DNA of 64,000 nt from Actinoplanes cyaneus (GTDB lineage Bacteria > Actinomycetota > Actinomycetes > Mycobacteriales > Micromonosporaceae), in assembly GCF_016862095.1 (NCBI RefSeq), contig NZ_BOMH01000013.1, positions 176,770 to 240,769 on the forward strand, in the 5' to 3' direction. Within the stretch, counting starts at the first letter, position 1. Each line of letters starts with the position of its first letter. Below are positions 51,105 to 59,916 of this stretch, one piece after another. The position numbers were made by a program, and so were the translations under genes. A model generated the notes under the pieces. It was not told the DNA's origin. It did not search any database and was given only the letters and a program-made list of their open reading frames with translations.

Positions 51105-52163
51105 TCAGCCGGCGTTGGCGGCGAGCCGGTCACGCCGTTCGTGGGACAGCCCGGTGTGGTGGCCGTCGCCGGGGTGGCTGTCCGGGTCGACGTGCACGGT
51201 GGCGCCGGTCAGCCGGGGCACCTGGTGGGTGAGCTGGTGCTCGGCGTCGGCGGCGATCTCGTGCGCGGCGAGCAGGCTGAGCCGGGCGTCGACGACGATG
51301 GCAGCCTCGGCGTGCATCCGGTGCCCGATCCAGCGCAGTCGCAGCCCGGAGACGTCGCGGACGCCGGGAACGGCCCGCAACTGGCTCTCGGCCCGGTCGA
51401 CCAGCTCGGGGTCGACCCGGTCCATCAGCCGGTGGTAGACCTCGCGGGCGGCGTCCTTGAGCACGAGGGCGATGGCCACCGTGATGACCAGGCCGACGAC
51501 CGGGTCCGCCCAGCCCCAGCCGAGCGCGGCGCCACCGGCGGCGAGCACCACGGCGAGGGAGGTGAACCCGTCGGTGCGGGCGTGCAGGCCGTCGGCGACC
51601 AGGGCGGCCGAGCCGATCCGCCGGCCGACCGTGATCCGGTAACGGGCGACCAGCTCGTTGCCGATGAACCCGATCACGCCGGCCGCGAACACCCACGGCA
51701 GGTGCGTCATGGTGCGCGGGTTCACCAGCCGGTCGGCCGCGAACCAGGCCGAGGCGATCGCGGAGCCGGCGACGACCATGACGATGGCGATGCCGGCGAG
51801 GTCTTCGGCACGGCCGAAACCGTAGGTGTACGCCCTGGTCGCGGCCCGCCGGCCGAGCAGAAAGGCGATTCCCAGGGGTACGGCGGTGAGCGCGTCGGCG
51901 ACGTTGTGCAGGGTGTCGCCCAGCAGGGCCACGGAGCCGGAGAACACGACGATCGCGGCCTGCAGCAGCGCCGTGACGCCGAGCACGGTGAGGGAGATCC
52001 ACAGCGCTCGCAGGCCCTCCCGGGAGGACTCCAGCGCGGAGTCGACCTTGTCGGCCGAGTCGTGCGAGTGCGGGGTGAGCAGATGCCCGATCCGGTGCCG
52101 CCACCCGGAGCCGTGCTCGTGGTGGTGATCGTGCTCGTGGTGATCATGGTCGTGCTCAGCCAT
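51105..52163 (-). CDS. Cation diffusion facilitator (CDF) metal exporter
   Basis: 352 residues. The cytosolic N-terminus is a histidine/aspartate run (about residues 4-17), a usual metal-collecting tail. Six membrane helices follow, with metal-site residues in LLGDTLHNVADAL (second helix) and LVADGLHARTDGFTSL (fifth), then a cytosolic C-terminal domain. CDF proteins export zinc, cobalt or iron in exchange for protons. GGGGAAG precedes the ATG. The gene is alone; metal specificity is most likely zinc. Confidence 0.92.
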   Translation of the reverse strand: MAEHDHDHHEHDHHHEHGSGWRHRIGHLLTPHSHDSADKVDSALESSREGLRALWISLTVLGVTALLQAAIVVFSGSVALLGDTLHNVADALTAVPLGIAFLLGRRAATRAYTYGFGRAEDLAGIAIVMVVAGSAIASAWFAADRLVNPRTMTHLPWVFAAGVIGFIGNELVARYRITVGRRIGSAALVADGLHARTDGFTSLAVVLAAGGAALGWGWADPVVGLVITVAIALVLKDAAREVYHRLMDRVDPELVDRAESQLRAVPGVRDVSGLRLRWIGHRMHAEAAIVVDARLSLLAAHEIAADAEHQLTHQVPRLTGATVHVDPDSHPGDGHHTGLSHERRDRLAANAG

Positions 52164-52468
52164 CGGACTCTTCCCCGCTCGGATCGTGGGCCGGTCGTCG
52201 CTGCGGTCACCGATGCTACGTGCCCATGCCGGTGTGCGACAACGCGGTAAATGCCAATGACCTGCAGAAACGTCACCTCGGCAATACGGCTCGCCGGTGA
52301 CCGCGCCGTGGTCCGTACTGCCCGATTCCTGTTCGATCTCTGCTCGATCCCTGTCCGGCGGTCCGGCCGGAAATGGGCGGCTTTTGGGCGGTCGATGACC
52401 TTCCGGATGGACAGGAGCGGTTCTCATCATTGATCACATGGTTCGGTGGAACGGCGAGGAATAAGCCT
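52164..52468. other. Divergent promoter region
   Basis: 305 bases between the CDF transporter (minus strand) and a small plus-strand gene. Parts are less GC-rich than elsewhere (for example near 52247-52270), fitting promoters. No clear palindrome or metal-regulator box was found by eye. Confidence 0.45.
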
Positions 52469-52627
52469 GTGATGTGTTTCCTGGCATTGGCCGTCCTCGG
52501 TTTCGGCACCGTCTTCCTCCTCCGGCGCAGCCGCTTCTACCGGGGTCCCTACCGCGGTGACGGCGGGTCCGACCCCTGGCTGGGCGACGGCGGCGGGGAC
52601 GGAGGCGACGGAGGATCGGGCGACTGA
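52469..52627 (+). CDS. Small membrane protein with Gly/Asp-rich tail
   Basis: 52 residues from a GTG at 52469 with AGGA 8 bases upstream. One hydrophobic helix (CFLALAVLGFGTVFLL) is followed by RRSRFYRGPYRGD and a glycine/aspartate tail. Such small proteins are common but unnamed. The frame is also open upstream to 52373, but that part has no ribosome site. A secreted protein gene follows 56 bases on. Confidence 0.45.
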   Translation: MMCFLALAVLGFGTVFLLRRSRFYRGPYRGDGGSDPWLGDGGGDGGDGGSGD

Positions 52628-52683
52628 GCAGGCGGCTGTCCCCTGACCGTGTCCACCATCGATCGAACGAGGAGTTTCCCCTG

Positions 52684-53103
52684 ATGCGCCGACGTGATCT
52701 CGCTTCGCTCGCTGCCGCCGCCGGGCTCGTCGCCGGTCTCGGCGTGACGGCCGGCCCGGCCGCCGCCGCGACGCCCGACTGCCGCTCCTACCAGTACGTG
52801 CGCACCGGAACGCTGACCGCCGGGCAGTCCGCCATGCCGTGGCAGTACTTCTTCACCACAGCGCCCGGCACCCGGCAGGAGATCTGCCTGGACGGCCCGG
52901 ACGGCGCCGACGTCGCCCTGGTGCTGACCCGACTCACGCCGACCACGCCGCAGACGCCGCTCGGCTACGTTCCCGTGGCGAGCGCGCCGGGCGCCGGGTC
53001 CGACAAGACGCTGACCTACAGCGGGCCGATCGACGCCTACCGGATCTACCTGACCGCCGTGAACGGCGGCGGCAAGTACACGATCGGCCTGAACCTGTCC
53101 TGA
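52684..53103 (+). CDS. Secreted protein of unknown function
   Basis: 139 residues, ATG behind CGAGGAG. The N-terminus (MRRRDLASLAAAAGLVAGLGV then GPAAAA) is a signal peptide with twin arginines, so Sec or Tat export. The mature part is about 105 residues with a beta-rich pattern (VRTGTLTAGQSAMPWQYFFT, ICLDGPDGADVALVLTRLTP, YRIYLTAVNGGGKYTIGLNLS), like pre-peptidase C-terminal domains. There are two cysteines, probably a disulphide. Function unknown. Confidence 0.75.
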   Translation: MRRRDLASLAAAAGLVAGLGVTAGPAAAATPDCRSYQYVRTGTLTAGQSAMPWQYFFTTAPGTRQEICLDGPDGADVALVLTRLTPTTPQTPLGYVPVASAPGAGSDKTLTYSGPIDAYRIYLTAVNGGGKYTIGLNLS

Positions 53104-53341
53104 CCCTGCCGCCGGCGAGGGGATCGGCTGTTCAGCAGGGCGCCAGACGGATGCCAACCGTTCGCCCGACAGTCGATCCCCCCGGCTTGGTTGAGTTCCC
53201 GGGTCCACCGACAGCAGGGAACCCAGTGACGCACCAGAATCAGGCACCGCGCCTCCGGCCGGGCGGTCGTGCCGTGACCGTCGCGGACCGCCGCCGGGTC
53301 ACGCGGGCACCGCGCCCACGCCACTTCCGCGGCGTCACGGG

Positions 53342-54676
53342 GTGACCGGGCCGTCCCCTGGCTCGCGGCTGGAGCAGCGGATCCGCCTGCATCGGCAGCG
53401 GTCCTTCGCCGGGCGTGCCGATCACCTCGCGACGTTGCGGGCCGCGCTGGAACGCCCCGGCGAGGACTCCGAGGTCTTCTATCTCTGCGGGCCCGGTGGC
53501 ATCGGCAAGTCGACCCTGCTGCGGCGGGTCGCCTACGAGGCCGAGGACGCGGGGCGTTCGGTCCTGCGGCTCAGGCCCGGGGACGCCGACGCCGGGATCG
53601 TCACCGGTGGTTCCGAACGGGCCGTGATCCTGCTCGACGACGTCGACCACGTCGAACGGCGGGAACGATGGCTGCGCGGATTCCTGCTCTCCGCCGACGC
53701 GCCCGGCGCGATGTTCGTCGTCGCGTCCCGCCGGCCACCCTCACCGGGCTGGCGGGCCGACCCCGGATGGGCAGCGGTCCTGCGCGTCATCGCGCTGGAA
53801 CCGTTCACCGACACCGAGTCGGACGAACTCCTGGCCGCGCTCGGCATCCCGCACGAGTGCCGGGCCGACGTCCGGTCAGCGGCGCGCGGCAATCCGCTGG
53901 CCCTGCGGCTGGCGGCGGACGCGGTCACCGCCGGCGCCGGGCTCTCCGCGGAGGACCTGCGACGCGAGGTCGCGGTCGCGGCCTTCGACGAGCTGATCGG
54001 CGAGATCCCGTCCGGGGCCCACCGGCGGGCGTTGCAGGCGGCGGCCCTCGCCCCGATGACCACTGAGGACCTGCTTCGCGCCGTCGTCGCCGAGGAGGAA
54101 TCCGCGCAGCTGTTCGCCTGGCTGCGGGACCAGCCCTTCATGGCGGTACGCACGCACGGGCTGAGCCCCGGTGACACCGTGCGGATGGTCGTGCGCACCG
54201 AGCTCCGCTGGCGGGACCCGCAGGCGTACGAGGCTCTGTGCCTGGACGTGAAGGAGGCGCTCGCCGACCGGGAACCGTCCGCGGAGCGGGCCGCCGTGAC
54301 CACGTGGACGCGCGCGGACTTCGACGACGCGGTGCGGCAGGCGTTACGTACGTGGCACCGCGCGGATCTGCTCGCCGACAGCCGCCTGGCCGGGAGCCGC
54401 ATGGTGCGGCAGCGGGGCGGGGAGGCGGTAGCGGCCCTCCGGCACATCCTGCGCGCGGCGCTAGCTGTTCTCGGCACCGACGTCCGCCGGTCCAAGCACC
54501 GGCGGGCGGTGGAGGCGACGTATCTGACCGGCGCCCTCACCCAGGAGGCCGCCGCCGAACGGCTCGGCCTGCCGTTCAGCACGTACCGCCGGCACCTGGC
54601 CCGAGGCACCGAGGAACTGTGCGCCATCCTGTGGCGGGCCGAGACGCAGGGCCTCGCCTTCCTCGACGAACCTTGA
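53342..54676 (+). CDS. STAND-type ATPase with C-terminal helix-turn-helix
   Basis: 444 residues from GTG 53342. A P-loop is at 50-57 (GPGGIGKS) after FAGRADHLATLRAAL, with a Walker-B-like VILLDDVDHVE, as in AAA/STAND regulators. The middle carries winged-helix-like sequence (AARGNPLALRLAADAV). The C-terminal 50 residues (GALTQEAAAERLGLPFSTYRRHLARG) form a helix-turn-helix similar to sigma region 4. It is shorter than LAL regulators and has no long sensor region. It leads the signalling island. Confidence 0.8.
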   Translation: MTGPSPGSRLEQRIRLHRQRSFAGRADHLATLRAALERPGEDSEVFYLCGPGGIGKSTLLRRVAYEAEDAGRSVLRLRPGDADAGIVTGGSERAVILLDDVDHVERRERWLRGFLLSADAPGAMFVVASRRPPSPGWRADPGWAAVLRVIALEPFTDTESDELLAALGIPHECRADVRSAARGNPLALRLAADAVTAGAGLSAEDLRREVAVAAFDELIGEIPSGAHRRALQAAALAPMTTEDLLRAVVAEEESAQLFAWLRDQPFMAVRTHGLSPGDTVRMVVRTELRWRDPQAYEALCLDVKEALADREPSAERAAVTTWTRADFDDAVRQALRTWHRADLLADSRLAGSRMVRQRGGEAVAALRHILRAALAVLGTDVRRSKHRRAVEATYLTGALTQEAAAERLGLPFSTYRRHLARGTEELCAILWRAETQGLAFLDEP

Positions 54677-54714
54677 GGGCGCGGCCGGGCGATCTCGTAC
54701 CGCCCTTGTCGAAC

Positions 54715-55455
54715 TCAGTCGCGGTTGCCGGCCTGCTGGATGATTCCGGCGGCGGCGGACGGCAGGGCGACTCCCGCGTCGGCGGCCTCGATGCGCAGGG
54801 TCGCGTAGGCGTCGGCGGCCTCGCATCGCGTCCGGGCCATGATGATGCCTACGGCGCGTTGAATGGTCGCGTGCACGCTGAGCGCCGCGGCGCAGCCGGC
54901 GAGAAGTTCGTCGGCTCCGGCGGCGACCGAGGCGGGAACCTCGTAGGGCCGCGTCCGGGCCGGGTCGTAGATGATCGCCAGACCGGCGATCAGCGGCGCC
55001 ACGGAGTCGGCGTCGCGGGCGTAGAGATTGAGCACCGCGATGGTCTTGCCGCTGCCCGCGGTCAACGGGATGGAGACGGAGGCGTGCAGGCCCATGTTCT
55101 CCGCCGCCTTACGGAAACCGGGCCAGGACATCGTCGCGGCGATGTCCTTGACGGTCACCGGGGCCGCGTCCCGCAGCGACTGCATGCACGGGCCGTCGTC
55201 GTCGGCGTACTGAGCTTCGTCGACAGCGAGGGCGAGTTCGCTGCTGGCGGCCATGGTGACGTAGGCGTCGTTGCGGAACGCCGTGATCGAGGCGTAGTCG
55301 ATGCCGATGACCCGGTCGGCGGCCAGTTGCGCCACGGTGTTCAGCTGCTCGTCGATGGTGGGCTGGTCGTCGGGCGTACCGGCCAGAGTCTCCAGAGCCG
55401 CTGCCAGCGGACCCTGCACGTCATGCGGGGCCCGCGGTTGCTGCGATGCCGGCAA
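54715..55455 (-). CDS. GAF-ANTAR regulator
   Basis: 246 residues from a TTG at 55455 with GGGAGG 5 bases upstream; longer frames give no family sequence, and a GTG about 18 codons on is an alternative. The GAF domain has DYASITAFRNDAYVTMAASSELAL, DEAQYADDDGPCMQSLRDAA and LHASVSIPLTAGSGKTIAVLNLYA. The ANTAR domain (VHATIQRAVGIIMARTRCEAADAYATLRIEAAD) is somewhat degenerate. It senses a small signal and binds RNA or acts with partners. A SigF-type promoter pattern lies upstream at 55549-55573 (minus strand). Confidence 0.8.
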   Translation of the reverse strand: MPASQQPRAPHDVQGPLAAALETLAGTPDDQPTIDEQLNTVAQLAADRVIGIDYASITAFRNDAYVTMAASSELALAVDEAQYADDDGPCMQSLRDAAPVTVKDIAATMSWPGFRKAAENMGLHASVSIPLTAGSGKTIAVLNLYARDADSVAPLIAGLAIIYDPARTRPYEVPASVAAGADELLAGCAAALSVHATIQRAVGIIMARTRCEAADAYATLRIEAADAGVALPSAAAGIIQQAGNRD

Positions 55456-55814
55456 TACGTCCTCCCACGGGCTGTGGCGGGGGACAGGAGCTCGTCTGCG
55501 CCACCCCGGCTCGTGATCACGCCGGCCGGAGTCCCCGCTGATCCCTGCATACCCAGACGGACCCGGCTGAATCGACGCGACGGGACAGTGGGCCGCGCGC
55601 GGGCCATCCTCGTCGTCCGATCGGTTACCACAGCCGTGCGTTATGCGTCGATCACTCCTGTGGGCGTACGCTGGGGCCGATTTGCCAGATCCGGTGGCGT
55701 GTCCGGTGGGATGCCAGGAGTTGTCGGTACTGGGTCCGAAATCGGGCTGTCGTTCCGGGGCAGGTTCGGAGGGTCCTGTGATGGGCCGAGGCATGCGCTC
55801 CTCCGGGGTCGGCC
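55456..55814. other. Divergent promoter region between two GAF-ANTAR genes
   Basis: 359 bases without a gene. It carries the minus-strand SigF-like promoter at 55549-55573 and, near 55640-55815, the untranslated region before the plus-strand gene. No antitermination hairpin pair could be identified by eye. Confidence 0.5.
55549..55573 (-). promoter_or_regulatory. SigF-type promoter pattern before a GAF-ANTAR gene
   Basis: On the minus strand GATT, 15 bases, then GGGTAT, about 94 bases before the TTG start of the GAF-ANTAR gene. It matches the GNTT-N15-GGGTA form and the pattern at 58702-58726. Confidence 0.55.
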
Positions 55815-56561
55815 GTGATCGGTGTGGATGATCGCGATCGGCGGTTGCACGTGCTGCGGCTGGTGACCGCGCACGGGCCCGACGTGGAAAGCCTGTGCAG
55901 CGCCGGGCTGACCGGGCTCGCGGAGATCGGCGGTCTCGGCGTGACGATGATGACGCCGGAGATGCAGCATGTCCGGTATGCCAGTGACGCGGTCAGCGCC
56001 CGGGTGGAGCAGTTGCAGTTCCTGCTCGGGGAGGGCCCGTGCCGGGACGCGTACGCCCAGGCGGGCCCGGTCCTGGCCGAGGACTTGCGGGCGACGGTGT
56101 GGCACGAACGGTGGCCGGCTTTCGCCCCGGCGGCGCTGGAGGCGGGGGCCCGCGCGGTGTTCGCCTTGCCGCTGGGTGCGGGCTGGGCCCGCATAGGAGC
56201 GATCGATCTGTACCGCGATGGCGAGGGCGCGCTGGCCGGCCCGGTCCTGGCGGACGCCCTTGTTCTCGCGGACGCGGTCGCCCAGCTGTTGCTGGCCGAG
56301 ACCGTGGCGGTCGCCGAGGCGCAGAGTCCCGCATACCATGCCGGCCGCGATCATCTGCTGCAACGGGCAGCCGTGCATCAGGCCACCGGCATGATCAGTG
56401 TGCAGTTGGGCGTGACGGTGGAGGAAGCACTGGTCAGGCTGCGGGCACACGCTTATGCGTGCAGCCGTGACCTCGACGAGGTGGCCGCTGACGTGCTGGC
56501 CCGACGAATGCGGTTCGACAACCTGGACGACGAAGGTGACAGGGCGGGTGGGTACCGGTGA
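55815..56561 (+). CDS. GAF-ANTAR regulator
   Basis: 248 residues with a GTG start. GAF domain: LHVLRLVTAHGPDVESLCSAG at the start, FLLGEGPCRDAYAQAGPVLAEDL, and RAVFALPLGAGWARIGAIDLYRDG. ANTAR domain at the C-terminus: RAAVHQATGMISVQLGVTVEEALVRLRAHAYACSRDLDEVAADV. The first part is closely similar to the GAF part of the 58842 protein (DEGPCRDA, RAVFALPLHAGAVDLYRA), so these sensors are paralogues. The stop overlaps the next start as GTGA, coupling it to the kinase fusion. Confidence 0.85.
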   Translation: MIGVDDRDRRLHVLRLVTAHGPDVESLCSAGLTGLAEIGGLGVTMMTPEMQHVRYASDAVSARVEQLQFLLGEGPCRDAYAQAGPVLAEDLRATVWHERWPAFAPAALEAGARAVFALPLGAGWARIGAIDLYRDGEGALAGPVLADALVLADAVAQLLLAETVAVAEAQSPAYHAGRDHLLQRAAVHQATGMISVQLGVTVEEALVRLRAHAYACSRDLDEVAADVLARRMRFDNLDDEGDRAGGYR

Positions 56562-57709
56562 GCGCAGCGGACGATCAGACGGTGGTGGACTTCCTGGTGG
56601 AGTTGTCCGACACGTTGGTCGCGGACCTCGAGGTCGACGGCCTGCTGCAAGGGGTGGCCGAGCGGTGCGTGCAACTGCTGGACGCGCAGGCGGCCGGGAT
56701 TCTGGTGGCCGACGGCCGCGGCGAGCTGCGTCTGCTCGCGGCGGCACCGGAGTTCACCGCCGGCGTGCGGTTGTTCGAAGCCGTGTCCGCGCCGGGCAGC
56801 TGGTGTTTCGCCACCGGGCAGACGATGGCCGACCCTGACCTGGGCGCACCCGACCCGCGGTGGCAGGTGTTCGCTGAGGACGCCCGCGAGGCTGGTTTCC
56901 GGTCCGTGTCGGCGGTCCCGATGCGGGTGCGAGGTGAGGTCGTCGGCGTGTTGAGTGTGCTGCGGCACCGACCCGGCACCTTCACCGACGAGCAACTGCG
57001 TCTGACGCGGGCGGTGGCGAACGTGGCGACGGCCGGGCTGCTGGTGCAGCGCGACGCCGGGTACCGCACGGTGCTCGCCGTTCACGCGCAGCAGGTGCTG
57101 ACCGGTCGGGTCGCCGTCGAACGGGCTCGCGGCGTCCTGGCCGAGCTGCTGGCGGTGGACGTCGACGTGGCGTTGACGGAGCTACGCCGGCACGCCGCGC
57201 GTACCGGTCGCAGTCTTCAGGCGGCGGCTGCGGAGGTGGTCGACAGCCTGCCCGCGGCGGGCCGGTCGAGCGGCTCGGGAACGGTGCTGCTGGCACACCG
57301 CGTCACGATGGACTCACTACCGGCGTTGCGGGCCCAGGTCCGGCAGCGCTTGGCCACCGCGGGCCTGTCCGGTTCGGCCGTCGACAGCTTCCTGCTCGCC
57401 GTTCACGAGGCTGCCGCCAACGCGGAGGAGCACGCCGGCGGCGGCCGCGTGTGGTTGTGGATCCACGCCGGCGGCGTGTGGTGCGAGATCAGCGACGACG
57501 GTCCCGGCCTGCCCGATGGTTTCACCATCCGCATCGAGCCGCCCGGCCCGGGCGATGTCGAGCACGCGGGCCTGTGGCTGATCCGCCGCATCTGCCCGGA
57601 CCTGTTGATCGACAGCGGCCCTGGCGGAACTCGGGTACTGCTGCGTCAGCAGCTGCCCGCGCACGCCACCGGATCGACCTCCGACTCCACTGCGGCTGTC
57701 GAGGGGTAG
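56558..57709 (+). CDS. GAF-ANTAR-HATPase fusion (RsbW-like kinase with RNA-binding domain)
   Basis: 383 residues. Residues 1-160: GAF domain (FLVELSDTLVADLEVDGLL, PGSWCFATGQTMADPDLG, GVLSVLRHRPGTFTDEQL). Residues about 170-230: ANTAR (TGRVAVERARGVLAELLAVDVDVALTELRRHA). Residues about 245-375: RsbW/SpoIIAB-type ATPase with N box E-A-A-A-N-x-x-x-H (HEAAANAEEHA), DDGPGLP and GLWLIRRIC. Such kinases phosphorylate STAS antagonists and hold SigB/F-type sigma factors. The SigF-like gene follows 149 bp on. Combining an RNA-binding antiterminator domain with an anti-sigma kinase in one protein is unusual. Confidence 0.85.
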   Translation: MSAADDQTVVDFLVELSDTLVADLEVDGLLQGVAERCVQLLDAQAAGILVADGRGELRLLAAAPEFTAGVRLFEAVSAPGSWCFATGQTMADPDLGAPDPRWQVFAEDAREAGFRSVSAVPMRVRGEVVGVLSVLRHRPGTFTDEQLRLTRAVANVATAGLLVQRDAGYRTVLAVHAQQVLTGRVAVERARGVLAELLAVDVDVALTELRRHAARTGRSLQAAAAEVVDSLPAAGRSSGSGTVLLAHRVTMDSLPALRAQVRQRLATAGLSGSAVDSFLLAVHEAAANAEEHAGGGRVWLWIHAGGVWCEISDDGPGLPDGFTIRIEPPGPGDVEHAGLWLIRRICPDLLIDSGPGGTRVLLRQQLPAHATGSTSDSTAAVEG

Positions 57710-57758
57710 CCAACCGTCCAACAACCACCTTTCGGTCAGGTTTACGAGCCGAACGGAT

Positions 57759-57784
57759 GGTTTTCGGTGACGAACAGGCGGGGA
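57759..57784 (+). promoter_or_regulatory. SigF-type promoter pattern before the second SigF-like gene
   Basis: GGTTT at 57759-57763, 16 bases, GGGGA at 57780-57784, 75 bases before the ATG. The same GGTTT-N17-GGGGA stands before copy 1 at 30456-30482. Confidence 0.5.
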
Positions 57785-57858
57785 CATAGTGGCCCGGCAG
57801 GGAGGCGGCTGATCGAGTCGCTGTCCCTGATGCCATGGCCGACCTGAGGAGCTACCGC

Positions 57859-58653
57859 ATGACCGTCACCGCTGACACCGCTGTCCTTGCCGATGCTGAG
57901 ACCAGCACGGATCTGGCCAGCGAGCTGATCACGGCGATGGCGGCCCTCCCGGCCGGGCACTCGTCGCGTGCCGGCCTGCGGGACCGCGCGATCGAAGCGT
58001 GGCTGCCCCTGGCCGGCCACCTGTCCCGCCGCTACGCCAACCGCGGTGAGCCCCGCGACGACCTGTACCAGGTCGCGGTGGTCGGCCTGATCAAGGCCGT
58101 GGACCGTTTCGAGACCGACCGCGGCGTCGACTTCGCCGGGTTCGCGATCCCGACCATCGTCGGCGAGCTGAAGCGGCACTTCCGGGACAAGACCTGGTCG
58201 GTGCGGGTCCCGCGCCGGCTGCAGGAGCTGCGGCTGGCCATCACCGCCGCCAACAACACCCTCAGCCACACCCTGGGCCGCGCCCCGACGGTCGCCGACA
58301 TCGCCGCGCACCTGAAGCTCAGCGAGGACGAGGTCATCGAGGGCCTCGAGGGCGCCCGGGCCTACAACTCGACCAGTCTGTCCACGCCGATCAGTGAGGG
58401 CGGCACCGAGCTGGGGGAGACCCTCGGCGGCGAGGACACCGCCTTCGAGGAGGCGGAGACGCGCATCGCGCTCGGCCCGGCGATGGCCACGCTCGACGAA
58501 CGCGAGCAGAAGATCGTCAGCCTGCGCTTCTACGGCAACCTCACGCAGCAGCAGATCGCCGAGCAGATCGGGGTCTCGCAGATGCACGTCTCCCGGCTGC
58601 TGACCAAGGCCCTCGCCAAGCTGCGCCGGAACCTCGACACCTTCGAAGCCTGA
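57859..58653 (+). CDS. SigB/SigF-family RNA polymerase sigma factor (copy 2)
   Basis: 264 residues, ATG behind TGAGGAG. Regions 2, 3 and 4 read as in copy 1 at 30.6 kb, with most residues identical throughout and the same length. Differences cluster in the first 40 residues and in the region-3 linker. Unlike copy 1 it sits among partner-switching genes: the kinase fusion upstream, and a GAF-kinase, STAS protein and SpoIIE-like phosphatase downstream. It is therefore the likely main target of that circuit. Confidence 0.93.
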   Translation: MTVTADTAVLADAETSTDLASELITAMAALPAGHSSRAGLRDRAIEAWLPLAGHLSRRYANRGEPRDDLYQVAVVGLIKAVDRFETDRGVDFAGFAIPTIVGELKRHFRDKTWSVRVPRRLQELRLAITAANNTLSHTLGRAPTVADIAAHLKLSEDEVIEGLEGARAYNSTSLSTPISEGGTELGETLGGEDTAFEEAETRIALGPAMATLDEREQKIVSLRFYGNLTQQQIAEQIGVSQMHVSRLLTKALAKLRRNLDTFEA

Positions 58654-58663
58654 CAGCAGCCTT

Positions 58664-58678
58664 GTCCCGGGGCGGGAC
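58664..58678 (+). terminator. Short hairpin after the second SigF-like gene
   Basis: GTCCCG-GGG-CGGGAC, a 6-bp stem with a 3-base loop, 10 bases past the stop. Confidence 0.45.
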
Positions 58679-58701
58679 CGGCAGGTGTCATGGTCGAGGA
58701 C

Positions 58702-58726
58702 GATTGCGGTCGTTCGTCAGGGGTAC
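58702..58726 (+). promoter_or_regulatory. SigF-type promoter pattern before the GAF-kinase gene
   Basis: GATT at 58702-58705, 15 bases, then GGGTAC at 58721-58726, about 115 bases before the ATG. It mirrors the minus-strand site at 55549-55573. Confidence 0.55.
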
Positions 58727-58841
58727 CGTTGATGCAATCCCGCCGGTGAGGCGGGCTCCCTGTCTCGGTGGGATGCCGGTGCTGGTGATGCCGGGTCCGA
58801 AGTCGCCACGGTGGTGACGACACGGACGCGAGGCTTCTGCC

Positions 58842-59897
58842 ATGCCCGGTGATGATCATGCTTCCAGGAACACAGCGGCCGGCCAGGGCAATCCTGGTGG
58901 CGAGCACCGGGCCCGGGTGTGGGATCTGGTCAGCGCCTACGGTCCGGACGTCACCGACCTGTGCCGAGCGAGCACGGCCCTGATGACGGGCATCGCCGGG
59001 ATGGGGCTGTCGGCCGGGCCGGCCGGGGCCACCCCTCGGATCCGGCACTTCAGTGACATTGCCAGCTCACGGCTGGAGTCCGCGCAGCTGACCCTGGACG
59101 AGGGCCCGTGCCGGGACGCGACCGCGACCCGCGAGCCGGTGCTGGTGGCCGATCTCGCGGCCGGGTCGTGGCGGCGGCGGTGGCCCTGGTTCACCCGCGC
59201 CGCGCTGGAAGCCGGGGTTCGAGCAGTGTTCGCGTTGCCGCTGCACGCCGGCGCCGTGGACCTGTACCGCGCCATGCCCGGGCCGTTGAACAGCGCCGAC
59301 CACCTTGCGGCGGCGACGTTCACCGCGGCGACCGCGGAGCTGCTCACCCTGGAACGCCACGAATTGCACCTGACCGAGACCTTCGGCCCCGGCTGGCGCG
59401 GCGCCCAGCCCATCGACGCGGCCGGGGCAAGCGGTTGCGTCACGTCTTCGACGGCGTCGACCGGTACGGATGGCGTACTGCTGGCCTGCTGGTTCGGGCC
59501 GGCGCTGCTGGGCCCGGTCCGCCAGAAGATCGGCACTCTCGCCATCCAGCACGGGTTACGCGGTGATCATGCCCACCGGTTCGTGCTGGCGATGCACGAG
59601 GCGGTGGTCAACGCGGTGGTTCACGGCGGAGGCCACGGTCAACTGCTGCTGTGGCGCCGCGACGGGAGCCTCTGGTGCGAGATCAGCGACCACGGCCCCG
59701 GTATGTCCACGCCGGAACCGTTCGACGCGCCGCCCGGCATTGACACCGGCACCGACACCGGCACCGCGCCCGATCGCTCGGGCTGGGCCGGGTTGCAGTT
59801 CATCCGGCGCGCCTGCACCAGCCTGGAGATCACCACCGACCCGGGCGGCACCCGCCTGCTGCTGAGCCGGCGCCTGGATTTACGCTCCGCGGTATGA
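58842..59897 (+). CDS. GAF-HATPase protein (RsbW-like kinase with sensor)
   Basis: 351 residues. GAF-like N-terminal sensor (VWDLVSAYGPDVTDLCRAS, TLDEGPCRDATATREPVLVADLA, RAVFALPLHAGAVDLYRAMPG) at about 25-180, related to the sensor at 55.8 kb. The C-terminal RsbW-type ATPase (about 205-345) has HEAVVNAVVHGGG, SDHGPGM and AGLQFIRRAC. It should bind ATP and act as anti-sigma or antagonist kinase. It leads an operon with a STAS protein (19 bp on) and a damaged SpoIIE phosphatase. Confidence 0.85.
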   Translation: MPGDDHASRNTAAGQGNPGGEHRARVWDLVSAYGPDVTDLCRASTALMTGIAGMGLSAGPAGATPRIRHFSDIASSRLESAQLTLDEGPCRDATATREPVLVADLAAGSWRRRWPWFTRAALEAGVRAVFALPLHAGAVDLYRAMPGPLNSADHLAAATFTAATAELLTLERHELHLTETFGPGWRGAQPIDAAGASGCVTSSTASTGTDGVLLACWFGPALLGPVRQKIGTLAIQHGLRGDHAHRFVLAMHEAVVNAVVHGGGHGQLLLWRRDGSLWCEISDHGPGMSTPEPFDAPPGIDTGTDTGTAPDRSGWAGLQFIRRACTSLEITTDPGGTRLLLSRRLDLRSAV

Positions 59898-59916
59898 CCG
59901 TCGTAGAGCCACGACG

